NCBI GenBank assembly: GCA_934182605.1
Contig: CAKPRQ010000004.1
Span: 1 to 64,000, forward strand
From: an uncultured Clostridia bacterium
GTDB lineage: Bacteria > Bacillota > Clostridia > TANB77 > CAG-508
DNA length: 64,000 bases
Direction: 5' to 3'
Positions 17,761 to 25,019 of the stretch are shown piece by piece; the first letter of the stretch is position 1; each line of letters starts with the position of its first letter. Position numbers and translations under genes: made by a program. The notes beneath the pieces were generated by a model. That model was given only the letters and a program-made list of their open reading frames with translations, ran no database searches and was not told the origin of the DNA.

Positions 17761-18894
17761 TTGGCAAAGCTAAAAGTATATAATATTAAATTAAATAAAA
17801 TTTTCAAGATTATAGCTATAATTGTGGCCTTAGCAATATTAATAAAAATATTATCAAATAAAGTCCAAGCTATTGAATTTGATGATACTAATCTTATAAA
17901 TTCAACTGTAAGCAAAGTAAAAACAGAGACTTTAACAGGATATTTAGAAAAAACATTACCAATTTTTAATACATCTGAAAATAAAGAAGAAACAAAAGAA
18001 ATATACATTTCAGTAAAAAATATTTTAAGATATGAATTGGGAACTTTAAATAAAATTATAGAAGAAGAAAATCTCAAAATAAATGAGGAGGAATTAACAA
18101 ATGATGATAAAGCGGAATTATTAGAATATGAAGAAGTCGAGACAGAAGTTCAGGAATCTATAGTAGAAGAAAAATATACACAAGAGTTACAAACTGTTAA
18201 AATAAAGAATACATCAGGCTATGAAATAACAGATGAAATGTTACAAGAAGCAGAAAATAATAATTATACATATTCTAGGAATGTATTAATATATCATACA
18301 CATACATGTGAAAGCTATACATCTGAGCCAGGATATGGATATGAGCCTAGTGGTAATTATAGAACAACAGATTTAAATTTTTCTGTATCAAGAGTAGGTG
18401 ATGAATTAGAAAAAAATTTAAGAGAATTAAAATTTAATGTAATTCATGATAAAACTTACCACGACTTTCCAGCATATTCGGGTTCATATACTCGCTCATA
18501 TGAAACTGTAGAAAATATAGTAAATCAGAATGAAGGATATGATATAATATTTGATATACATAGAGATGCTGTAGGAAGTGATGGAGCGTACGCGCCTACA
18601 GTGAAGGTAGGAGAAGAATATGCAGCACAACTAATGTTTGTGGTAGGAACAGATGCCGGAGGACTAGAACATTCGAATTGGAAACAAAATTTAAGTTTTG
18701 CAGTAAAAGTACAAAAAAAGGCGAATGAACTATATCCAGGATTATTTAAACCAATAATGGTAAGCGATTCAAGATTTAATCAGAATTTAGGAGCTGGTGC
18801 CTGTATAATAGAAGTAGGAGCCACAGGAAATACTTTGCAACAAGCTATAAATAGTATGAAATATTTAAGTATAGTCTTAGATAATGTAGTATAA
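17761..18894 (+). CDS. spoIIP: Stage II sporulation protein P (SpoIIP)
   Basis: 377 residues from a TTG start with GGAGGA upstream. SpoIIP is an amidase/endopeptidase that works with SpoIID and SpoIIM to strip septal peptidoglycan during engulfment. One N-terminal membrane helix (about 14-33) anchors it. The catalytic domain has LIYHTHTCESYT (zinc-binding His), IIFDIHRDAVG, NLSFAVKVQKKANELYPGLF and the closing GAGACIIEVGATGNTLQQA. An acidic linker (about 95-150) separates anchor and enzyme. The usual HTHTSESY has Cys for Ser. Its separation from gpr/spoIIP neighbours is common in divergent Clostridia. Confidence 0.9.
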   Translation: MAKLKVYNIKLNKIFKIIAIIVALAILIKILSNKVQAIEFDDTNLINSTVSKVKTETLTGYLEKTLPIFNTSENKEETKEIYISVKNILRYELGTLNKIIEEENLKINEEELTNDDKAELLEYEEVETEVQESIVEEKYTQELQTVKIKNTSGYEITDEMLQEAENNNYTYSRNVLIYHTHTCESYTSEPGYGYEPSGNYRTTDLNFSVSRVGDELEKNLRELKFNVIHDKTYHDFPAYSGSYTRSYETVENIVNQNEGYDIIFDIHRDAVGSDGAYAPTVKVGEEYAAQLMFVVGTDAGGLEHSNWKQNLSFAVKVQKKANELYPGLFKPIMVSDSRFNQNLGAGACIIEVGATGNTLQQAINSMKYLSIVLDNVV

Positions 18895-19032
18895 AATCCA
18901 TAATTAAGCACAAGAATTTCTAATATTCTTTTACTGCACATTCGTTTTTAATTTAATCCAAGTATTTTCAAGTGATTTATGTAATACACCATTATCCAGT
19001 AACCATTATTTAATCGAATAAAAATTTTCTTA

Positions 19033-19061
19033 TTGACTATTATTATAAATTAAAGTATAAT
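19033..19061 (+). promoter_or_regulatory. SigA-type promoter of the ZIP transporter gene
   Basis: TTGACT (19033-19038), 17 bases and TATAAT (19056-19061). Confidence 0.75.
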
Positions 19062-19088
19062 GATAGAAAAATAAGGGGAGAAAGTAGA

Positions 19089-19868
19089 ATGGATAATATA
19101 TTAATAGCTTTATTGATACCAGTCTTAGGCACTACATTAGGAGCGGCTACAGTATTTTTACTGAATAATAAGTTGCATGATAAAGTAGAAAAATTATTAT
19201 TAGGATTTGCTTCAGGAGTAATGATTGCTGCTTCAGTATGGTCGTTAATAATACCTTCTATAGAAATGGCAGAAGAACAAGGAAAAATAGCTTGGATTCC
19301 AGCAACAATAGGATTTTTGCTTGGAATTATATTTCTATTAATTTTAGATAACGTAATTCCACATATGCATTTAAAAACAAATGAGCCAGAGGGAATACGT
19401 TCAAAGTTAAAGAAAACAACTATGATGGTATTTGCTGTAACACTTCATAATATACCAGAAGGAATGGCTGTTGGTGTTACGTTTGCAGGTGCATTATTAG
19501 GTGAAACTGGAATTACTATGGCTGGTGCTATTGCATTAACAATTGGTATAGCCATACAAAATTTTCCAGAAGGTGCAATTATATCTATGCCATTAAAAAG
19601 TGAAGGTATTTCAAAACCTAAAGCATTTTTATACGGAGTATTATCTGGAATAGTTGAACCAATATCTGCAATTATAACTATAATATTGATAAGTGTAGTA
19701 GTTCCAATTCTTCCATATTTATTAGCATTTGCAGCAGGAGCAATGATTTATGTTGTAGTAGAAGAATTAATACCAGAATCACAAGCAGAAAATCACTCAA
19801 ATATAGGAACGATTGGAGTAGCATTAGGATTTGTAATTATGATGATATTAGATGTAGGGTTGGGATAA
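19089..19868 (+). CDS. ZIP family divalent metal transporter
   Basis: 259 residues with about eight membrane helices. The two metal-binding helices carry the ZIP signatures HNIPEGMAVG (about residue 120) and QNFPEGAIIS (about 157). The second keeps NFPEG but has Gln where many members have His. A short His-containing loop (IPHMHLK) precedes helix IV. It is the ZupT/GufA-like subfamily, which imports zinc and other divalent metals. It has its own promoter, AAGGGGAG before the ATG, and a palindromic repeat immediately downstream. Confidence 0.88.
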   Translation: MDNILIALLIPVLGTTLGAATVFLLNNKLHDKVEKLLLGFASGVMIAASVWSLIIPSIEMAEEQGKIAWIPATIGFLLGIIFLLILDNVIPHMHLKTNEPEGIRSKLKKTTMMVFAVTLHNIPEGMAVGVTFAGALLGETGITMAGAIALTIGIAIQNFPEGAIISMPLKSEGISKPKAFLYGVLSGIVEPISAIITIILISVVVPILPYLLAFAAGAMIYVVVEELIPESQAENHSNIGTIGVALGFVIMMILDVGLG

Positions 19869-19899
19869 GGTGAGGTTAACAGTAACAAAATAAAAATTG

Positions 19900-20049
19900 T
19901 TACAGTTCAGTAACTATTTTATAAAATCGTGATATATAGCTATTTGCAAGTCAAGACCCGGATTGTGTAACCCTAGCTATGTTTTGACTAAAAATAGCTA
20001 TATATCACGATTTTGCAAAAGTTACGTGTGTTCTTACTGAACTGTAACT
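19900..20049. repeat. Palindromic repeat, best-preserved copy (B), 150 bp
   Basis: The terminal inverted repeats are GTTACAGTTCAGTAA (19900) and TTACTGAACTGTAAC (ending 20049), an exact 15-bp match. The inner stem of 23 bp is perfect: 19924-19946 pairs with 19993-20015. The loop carries a second short stem, AGTCAAGAC with GTTTTGACT, around CCGGATTGTGTAACCC. AAAAATT occurs just outside both ends (offset by one T on the right), possibly a target duplication. It encodes no protein, so it is MITE-like or an RNA hairpin. Confidence 0.85.
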
Positions 20050-20078
20050 AAAAATTATGTTTTTTTAGTGAAATTACT

Positions 20079-20107
20079 TGACATTAAAGTATTTTGAAAG
20101 TATAATA
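20079..20107 (+). promoter_or_regulatory. SigA-type promoter of sigH
   Basis: Consensus TTGACA (20079-20084), 17 bases and TATAAT (20102-20107), 30 bp beyond the end of palindromic repeat B. Confidence 0.8.
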
Positions 20108-20142
20108 CAAGTATAAAATCTTCAGGAGGTTATACTTATAGT

Positions 20143-20763
20143 ATGCAAAATAAAATTTCATTTGATTACAGCTTTGAAAATAACAATGATGAAGAAATTT
20201 TGTTAGAAATCAAAAATGGTAATGACAAAGCTTTAGAATTTTTAATTTCAAAATATAGAAATCTAGTAAATAGTAAAGTAACAAAATATTATATTATTGG
20301 AGCAGAAAAGGAAGATATAGTGCAAGAAGGCCTTATTGGACTTTTTAAGGCTATAAAAGATTATGATAATACTAAACAGAATTCTTTTAAAAGTTTTGCT
20401 TCTTTATGTATTGAGCGTCAAATTATTACAGCAATAAAGACATCTAATAGGCAAAAACATTTGCCATTGAATTCATCATTGTCATTAAATAATACAATAA
20501 ATGATAATGATAACGAAGCATCATTTTTAGATATAATAAATGCACAAAATGTAGAAGATCCTTTGGAAACAATTACTAAAAAAGAATATTATACTAATAT
20601 AAAAGAAAAACTTAATGCAAATCTTAGTGATTTTGAAAAAAAAGTTTTATATAATTATATAGAAGGTAATAGTTATATAAGCATTGCAGAGAAATTGGAC
20701 ATGCCCGTAAAATCAATAGATAATGCAATTCAGAGAATTAGAAAAAAATTGCCAAAAATATAG
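20143..20763 (+). CDS. sigH: RNA polymerase sporulation sigma factor SigH
   Basis: 206 residues. SigH directs early sporulation genes (spo0A and others). Region 2 is EDIVQEGLIGLFKAIKDYD and CIERQIITAIKTSNRQKH; the latter is nearly the B. subtilis SigH sequence. Region 4 has SDFEKKVLYNYIEGNSYISI with the helix-turn-helix ending KSIDNAIQRIRKKL. AGGAGG precedes the ATG. In many Firmicutes sigH lies near rlmB or the rpmG-secE-nusG genes; here it does not. Confidence 0.92.
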   Translation: MQNKISFDYSFENNNDEEILLEIKNGNDKALEFLISKYRNLVNSKVTKYYIIGAEKEDIVQEGLIGLFKAIKDYDNTKQNSFKSFASLCIERQIITAIKTSNRQKHLPLNSSLSLNNTINDNDNEASFLDIINAQNVEDPLETITKKEYYTNIKEKLNANLSDFEKKVLYNYIEGNSYISIAEKLDMPVKSIDNAIQRIRKKLPKI

Positions 20764-20769
20764 ATGGAA

Positions 20770-21102
20770 TTAACATTGATTCCATCTATAAATTTTTATA
20801 TCCTTATATTTATCTAAAACTTTCATATATTTTTGATATTCTTCTTCCCACAGAATATCGGGAACTTTATCAAATGCACTAAAAACTTTTTCAGCTTCCA
20901 TTAGAAAGATTAATTGTTCTTGTGTAGATAAATTATTATATTTTATAGAAAATTCATATAATTTATCTAGCATTTGGTTAGCTTCTATAAATTTCCAAAA
21001 ATCTTTAACATTTAATCCTGCTAATTTTAATTGAAAAACTGCTAAAATAACTAATGAAATTATTAAAAAAATTAAAATACATATAATATATAGTAACTCC
21101 AT
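20770..21102 (-). CDS. Small membrane-anchored protein of unknown function
   Basis: 110 residues from the ATG at 21102. One N-terminal membrane helix (MELLYIICILIFLIISLVIL) is followed by a helical soluble part ending KYKDIKIYRWNQC. A longer in-frame start at 21279 is unlikely because the promoter (TTGTAT-N17-TATAAT, minus strand) would lie inside it. AAGGAA precedes the ATG about 12 bases upstream. I do not recognise the family. It converges on sigH, ending 6 bp from that gene. Confidence 0.55.
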   Translation of the reverse strand: MELLYIICILIFLIISLVILAVFQLKLAGLNVKDFWKFIEANQMLDKLYEFSIKYNNLSTQEQLIFLMEAEKVFSAFDKVPDILWEEEYQKYMKVLDKYKDIKIYRWNQC

Positions 21103-21184
21103 AATTAATCTTATTCCTTTCGCAAGGTGTTTATTCGGTTGGAAAATGTCTCCAAATATTCCTTCTTTTGCAATTTGTGTTTTA

Positions 21185-21213
21185 ATTATAACATATAAGG
21201 ATAATAAATACAA
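21185..21213 (-). promoter_or_regulatory. Promoter of the small membrane protein gene
   Basis: On the minus strand, TTGTAT (21208-21213), 17 bases and TATAAT (21185-21190). Confidence 0.6.
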
Positions 21214-21261
21214 GGAAATTTTATTTGAAATTAAATTTTCTTTGTGGTATAATGTTACTAT

Positions 21262-21332
21262 TCGGGTCTTGACTTGCAAATGCTATATATCAAGATTTTT
21301 CGAAAGTTTTATATTTCTTACTGAATTGTAAC
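21262..21332. repeat. Truncated palindromic repeat (G), half element
   Basis: The sequence starts inside the loop (CGGGTCTTGACTTGC, the reverse of the loop in copies A-D). It continues through one stem arm (GCTATATATCAAGATTT) and the long outer arm to the terminal repeat TTACTGAATTGTAAC at 21318-21332. The other half is missing. Confidence 0.7.
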
Positions 21333-21416
21333 TATATAAGTACTATAAGATATTTTGAAGTTGTGAATTATAACGATATAATTAAAAAAAATTTTATAGA
21401 AAGAAGTGAGTGAGTA

Positions 21417-22061
21417 ATGAAAGAAAAAGAAGAAATAAGATTAAAAGAATTAAAAGAGTTTGAAAATAAATTACATGAAGAATATGGAATTAAATATATT
21501 TGTGGAATAGATGAAGCTGGAAGAGGCCCATTAGCAGGGCCAGTAGCAGTAGCAGCTGTTATAATGCCTGAAGATTCTTTTATAGAAGGTATAAATGATT
21601 CTAAGAAAATTTCTGAAAAGAAGAGAGAAATTTTATATGAAAAAATAAAAGAAGAAGCAATAGCTTGGAGTGTTATTTTATTAGATGAAAAAGAAATTGA
21701 TGAATTGAATATATTAAATGCCACTAAAAAAGCGTTAACAATGGCTATTAAAGATTTAAAAGTAAAACCAGAAAGAATAGTAGTAGATGCATTAGAACAT
21801 ATAGATACATTAGGAATACCATATACCTCTATAATAAAGGGAGATGCTAAAGTGTATTCAATATCATGTGCCTCTATTTTAGCAAAAGTTACAAGAGATA
21901 GAGTAATGCAAGAATGGGATAAAATATATCCGCAATATGGGTTTGCAAAACATAAAGGGTATGGAACAGCAATGCACATAAAAGCAATTAAAGAAAATGG
22001 AATATGTAGCATTCATAGAAAAACTTTTGTTAAAAATTTTGTACATAAAAATGAAAATTAA
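21417..22061 (+). CDS. rnhB: Ribonuclease HII
   Basis: 214 residues. It removes ribonucleotides and RNA primers from RNA-DNA hybrids. The catalytic residues can be seen in CGIDEAGRGPLAGPVAVAAV (Asp-Glu), VVDALEH (Asp) and SILAKVTRDRVMQEW (Asp). Other signatures are DSKKISEKKRE and GYGTAMHIKAI. The C-terminus ends HRKTFVKNF as usual. The length is normal. Confidence 0.95.
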   Translation: MKEKEEIRLKELKEFENKLHEEYGIKYICGIDEAGRGPLAGPVAVAAVIMPEDSFIEGINDSKKISEKKREILYEKIKEEAIAWSVILLDEKEIDELNILNATKKALTMAIKDLKVKPERIVVDALEHIDTLGIPYTSIIKGDAKVYSISCASILAKVTRDRVMQEWDKIYPQYGFAKHKGYGTAMHIKAIKENGICSIHRKTFVKNFVHKNEN

Positions 22062-22102
22062 TAATAAAATTTATTAAGAAAAAATATGTATAGGAGTTTG
22101 AT

Positions 22103-22339
22103 ATGATGGATAGAAATATGGATTATCAAGGGACATATGGTCCAAATGGCCCAGGTTTTGACCCTAATTTTGAAAATGATATATACAAAGATCCAATGTT
22201 TAATCCTATGTTACAATATGAGCAAGCATATATGTATTATAGGTATTTAACACAACAAGTTGAATATAAAATAAAGTGTAAAGAATATGAAAAGATGTGT
22301 GCAAATAATAGTAGAATGGATAATAGAAGAGTGGAATAA
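22103..22339 (+). CDS. Small acidic/aromatic protein of unknown function
   Basis: 78 residues (77 from the second ATG), with host-like codon use and AGGAG upstream. The N-terminal half is Gly/Pro/Asn/Asp-rich (GTYGPNGPGFDPNFEND) and the middle Tyr/Gln-rich (QYEQAYMYYRYLTQQ). It ends in a charged helix with two Cys. Its composition is reminiscent of small spore coat or inner-spore proteins, but I cannot name a family. It starts 42 bases after rnhB and is probably co-transcribed. Confidence 0.6.
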   Translation: MMDRNMDYQGTYGPNGPGFDPNFENDIYKDPMFNPMLQYEQAYMYYRYLTQQVEYKIKCKEYEKMCANNSRMDNRRVE

Positions 22340-22368
22340 AAAAGGAGGAGGCCTAAGAAAGACCTCCT
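22338..22368 (-). terminator. Intrinsic terminator of the minus-strand lipoprotein gene
   Basis: On the minus strand AGGAGG (22363-22368) pairs with CCTCCT (22346-22351) around TCTTTCTTAGG, followed by CCTTTTTTA. Confidence 0.75.
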
Positions 22369-22383
22369 GAATTGTTTGAGAAG

Positions 22384-22776
22384 TTACCAACGCCAACGGT
22401 GACGAGGGTATCGAGCCAGATGATCCCAGTGGAACGCACTGTTCACGATACCAAGCCCAAGAAACCCTGCGTTAATGAGGGTGTTGGCATCGAATGCCTC
22501 GTGGTTATTCTCGTATGACATACGAGCTACATTCGGTAGAGCCGCGTTCTGAGTTGCCATATACGGCTGAGCAAACGCCGGGGGCGTTGTCGTAACCGTA
22601 TTCTGCATCGAAGCCACGCTGACGGGCACTTGAGTCCCGAGCGGGGCATACGTGGTGGACACTTGTGCTTGAGCACTGGGAACATCCACGTATCCCCAGT
22701 CTCGAGATGACTGCGTAACACAGCCACTCAGGGCTACCACCATTGCCATTACCAGAATGAGAGCAAAACTTCTCAT
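22384..22776 (-). CDS. Small lipoprotein of foreign composition (cassette 3)
   Basis: 130 residues. It has a clear lipoprotein signal peptide ending in the lipobox ALSGC (Cys at about residue 19), then an Ala/Gln/Thr/Val-rich low-complexity body (AQAQVSTTYAPLGTQVPVSV) and a basic/aromatic end (HWDHLARYPRHRWRW). I recognise no family. The DNA is about half G+C in a genome near 28%, with CGC, GCC, CTG and GGC codons that neighbours avoid. CGGAGGA precedes the start. With its own promoter and terminator it forms a self-contained unit between a host gene and tRNA-Leu. The composition resembles Proteobacteria or Patescibacteria more than Clostridia. Confidence 0.75.
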   Translation of the reverse strand: MRSFALILVMAMVVALSGCVTQSSRDWGYVDVPSAQAQVSTTYAPLGTQVPVSVASMQNTVTTTPPAFAQPYMATQNAALPNVARMSYENNHEAFDANTLINAGFLGLGIVNSAFHWDHLARYPRHRWRW

Positions 22777-22835
22777 GATTTCCTCCGTGAAGAAGAATTC
22801 TGCTTCTTCGGTTTGTAACGGTTTGCAATACTAAC

Positions 22836-22864
22836 ATTATAACATATATTTACATAAATTGCAA
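22836..22864 (-). promoter_or_regulatory. Promoter of the cassette 3 lipoprotein
   Basis: On the minus strand, TTGCAA (22859-22864), 17 bases and TATAAT (22836-22841). It is AT-rich, like the host, unlike the gene it drives. Confidence 0.7.
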
Positions 22865-22923
22865 ATTTTTTTAGAAAATGTATAGACAAAAGAAAAAAAA
22901 TATGTTAATATTATTAATGAGAA

Positions 22924-23005
22924 GCCGATGTGGCGGAATGGCAGACGCAAACGACTCAAAATCGTTCGGGAAACCATGTGGGTTCAAGTCCCACCATCGG
23001 TACCA
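22924..23005 (+). tRNA. tRNA-Leu (anticodon CAA)
   Basis: The acceptor GCCGATG pairs with CATCGGT (a G-U at the first pair), followed by ACCA with encoded CCA. The anticodon stem AACGA/TCGTT holds the loop CTCAAAA, so the anticodon is CAA, reading UUG. A long variable arm follows, as in tRNA-Leu. The T arm is GTGGGTTCAAGTCCCAC. Confidence 0.95.
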
Positions 23006-23021
23006 AATAATAGATTTTTAA

Positions 23022-23049
23022 AGAAGAAGTAGTATTCCTTCTTCTTTTT
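23022..23049 (+). terminator. Terminator of tRNA-Leu
   Basis: AGAAGAAG (23022-23029) pairs with CTTCTTCT (23038-23045), followed by TTTTC. Confidence 0.7.
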
Positions 23050-23138
23050 CTATTTTAAAACACTTGAAAAAAGAATAGTACTTATGATATAATTTAATCG
23101 TTCAAAATAAGAAGGTAATAATTTATATAGAGAGGAAA

Positions 23139-23294
23139 GGTTGAAAAATAATTACAATTTTGACGTTGTCAAACTTCATTTGAAATTTAATCAACGTACA
23201 AAAGTACGCCTCATAAATTTCAAATTTGTTTTCCTAGTCAAAATTTAATTCTTTTCCAACCAGATTTGTGCCTTAAGAAGGAATGATATTAAAT
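23139..23294 (+). promoter_or_regulatory. Shared leader motif, long version with extra nested hairpin
   Basis: The 5' segment GGTTGAAAAATAATTACAAT and the 3' segment (CAACCAGATTTGTGCCTTAA through GAAGGAATGATATTAA) are repeated almost exactly at 58524-58587, before a different gene. The outer parts pair (GGTTG with CAACC). Between them this copy carries about 95 bp absent from the other: nested inverted repeats TTTTGAC/GTCAAAA, TTTGAAATTTA/TAAATTTCAAA and CGTAC/GTACG. The 3' end includes the ribosome-binding site AAGAAGG. It is either a structured leader or a mobile repeat captured upstream of genes. TTGAAA-N18-TATAAT upstream (about 23064-23093) may be the promoter. Confidence 0.5.
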
Positions 23295-24098
23295 ATGGAA
23301 AAAAAGAAATTAACAATACTATCTTTTAGTATATGGCGACTTTTAGCATACTTTATAATATACAGTGCGGCAGGATATATAATAGAAACTTTATTTGGAA
23401 TAGTAACAAAAGGAGTATGGGAAAGCAGACAAAGTTTCTTGTATGGCCCATTTTGTGGTGTTTATGGTCTAGGTGCTGTAATAATGATAGTATTTTTGCA
23501 ATACTTTAAAAAAAATAATAATACTTTATTTTGGGGCGGTTTTCTAATAGGCTCTATTGTAGAATATATTATAAGTCTAATTGGAGAAATTGTATTTAAT
23601 GCTATTTGGTGGGATTATTCTAATATGCCATTAAATTTAAATGGCAGAATTTGTGTGTATTATTCACTATTTTGGGGCTTTTTAGCAATCTATTTAATGT
23701 CTTACTTAAATCCTAGGGTAGATAAATTTATAGATTACATAAAAGGTAAATTTGCCTTAAAAAATTTGAAAATACTTGCATTAACTATGATTGTTTTTAT
23801 AGCAATAGATTTTCTTTTAACTGGATGGGCAACAAAATTATTTATAATAAGAATGGTAGGAGAAAATGATTTGAATATATCACAAAAAGAAGAAACAATC
23901 GCCGCATATAATTATATATATGAAAATGAAGATACTAAATGGTTATCAGATTTTATATATAAATTTTGGGGAGATAAGAAGATGATACGTACGTTCCCTA
24001 ATCTAAAAGTTCAAGATGTAAATGGTAATATAATTTATTTAGATAGTTTATTACCAGATATACAGCCGTATTATATTAAAATTTATGAGAAAAAATAA
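23295..24098 (+). CDS. PF06541-type putative ABC-transporter-like membrane protein
   Basis: 267 residues from the ATG at 23295. The ATG at 23283 is only one base beyond AAGAAGG, so I prefer the later one. Conserved family blocks are AGYIIETLFG, FLYGPFCGVYGLGAV, GSIVEYIISLIGE and WWDYSNMPLNLNGRICVYYSLFWG, spread over six membrane helices. The family is annotated as putative ABC-transporter type IV, but its function is unknown. A shorter paralogue lies at 52113-52703. The C-terminal 80 residues form a soluble tail. It is followed after about 20 bases by the transketolase genes. Confidence 0.8.
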   Translation: MEKKKLTILSFSIWRLLAYFIIYSAAGYIIETLFGIVTKGVWESRQSFLYGPFCGVYGLGAVIMIVFLQYFKKNNNTLFWGGFLIGSIVEYIISLIGEIVFNAIWWDYSNMPLNLNGRICVYYSLFWGFLAIYLMSYLNPRVDKFIDYIKGKFALKNLKILALTMIVFIAIDFLLTGWATKLFIIRMVGENDLNISQKEETIAAYNYIYENEDTKWLSDFIYKFWGDKKMIRTFPNLKVQDVNGNIIYLDSLLPDIQPYYIKIYEKK

Positions 24099-24118
24099 AA
24101 TAGAAGGTGAGAAAAAAT

Positions 24119-24965
24119 ATGTTTAATTTAAAAATAAATAGTTATGATGAATTAAGAAAAATAGCCGCAAGAATAAGAAGGAACACAGTGGAAATGATAT
24201 ATGAAGCACAGTCAGGCCATCCGCGGAGGTTCATTATCAATAATAGAAATACTTACAGTATTATATTTTAATCAAATGAATTTAGCTAATAGGTCACCTA
24301 AAAATCCAAATAGAGATAGATTAGTATTATCTAAAGGACACGCTGCTCCTGCATTATATGCAGCCTTAGCAGAAAGAGGATTTATAAGCAGAGCTTCTTT
24401 AAATACTTTAAGAAAAATAGATAGTAATCTACAAGGACACCCTGATATGAATAAGGTACCAGGCGTAGAAATTTCAACAGGCTCTCTAGGACAAGGTTTG
24501 TCTGCAGCTAATGGAATGGCCTTAGCTGGAAAATTAGATAAGAAGAACTATAGAGTATATTGTATAATTGGAGATGGCGAATTACAGGAAGGACAAATTT
24601 GGGAAGCTTGTATGACATCATATCATTATAAATTAAATAATTTATGTGTAATAGTAGATAATAATAATTTGCAAATAGATGGTTCTGTAGATAAAGTAAT
24701 GAATATATATCCATTAAAGGAAAAATTTGAAAATTTTGGATTTAAAGTATTTGAAGTGGACGGGCATAATATAGAGGAGCTTATAGAAGTATTTGAAAAA
24801 TCTAAAATGTTTAAAAAGAAACCTGTAGCAATTATCGCAAAAACAGTAAAGGGGAAAGGTGTATCTTTTATGGAAAATGTTTCTGCTTGGCATGGTAAGG
24901 CTCCTAGTGCACGAGATATGGAAAAGATAAAATGGCCAGAAGATAGTAATAGTTGTGATTATTAA
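24119..24965 (+). pseudogene. Transketolase N-terminal subunit, interrupted by a one-base frameshift
   Basis: The N-terminal half of the split transketolase; with the C-terminal subunit it transfers two-carbon units in the pentose phosphate pathway. The frame from the ATG at 24119 (GAAGGTGAG upstream) encodes IAARIRRNTVEMIYEAQSGHP, then shifts. The rest (GGSLSIIEIL...) is in the +1 frame up to 24965. Dropping one base from CCGCGGA near 24222-24225 restores the canonical SGHPGGSLS cofactor-binding loop and a 281-residue protein. TPP and metal motifs are intact (GDGELQEGQIWEA ... DNNNLQIDG). Because the essential gene is otherwise perfect and its partner follows, a sequencing error is quite possible. 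Confidence 0.85.
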
Positions 24966-25019
24966 TCGTAATAGTTTGAAAGTAAATTTAAAATTCAAAT
25001 GATTTTATAGGGGGATATA

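Noticed and set aside
21103..21279. Longer N-terminus for the minus-strand membrane protein
   Set aside because: The promoter (21185-21213) lies inside this segment, and the shorter form begins directly at the membrane helix.
22505..22837. Overlapping minus-strand frames in the cassette 3 lipoprotein region
   Set aside because: These are alternative frames of GC-rich DNA; only the frame with signal peptide, lipobox and good ribosome-binding site is credible.
23139..23294. A named riboswitch class in the shared leader
   Set aside because: The conserved block does not match any class I can identify with confidence, so it is reported only as a repeated leader.
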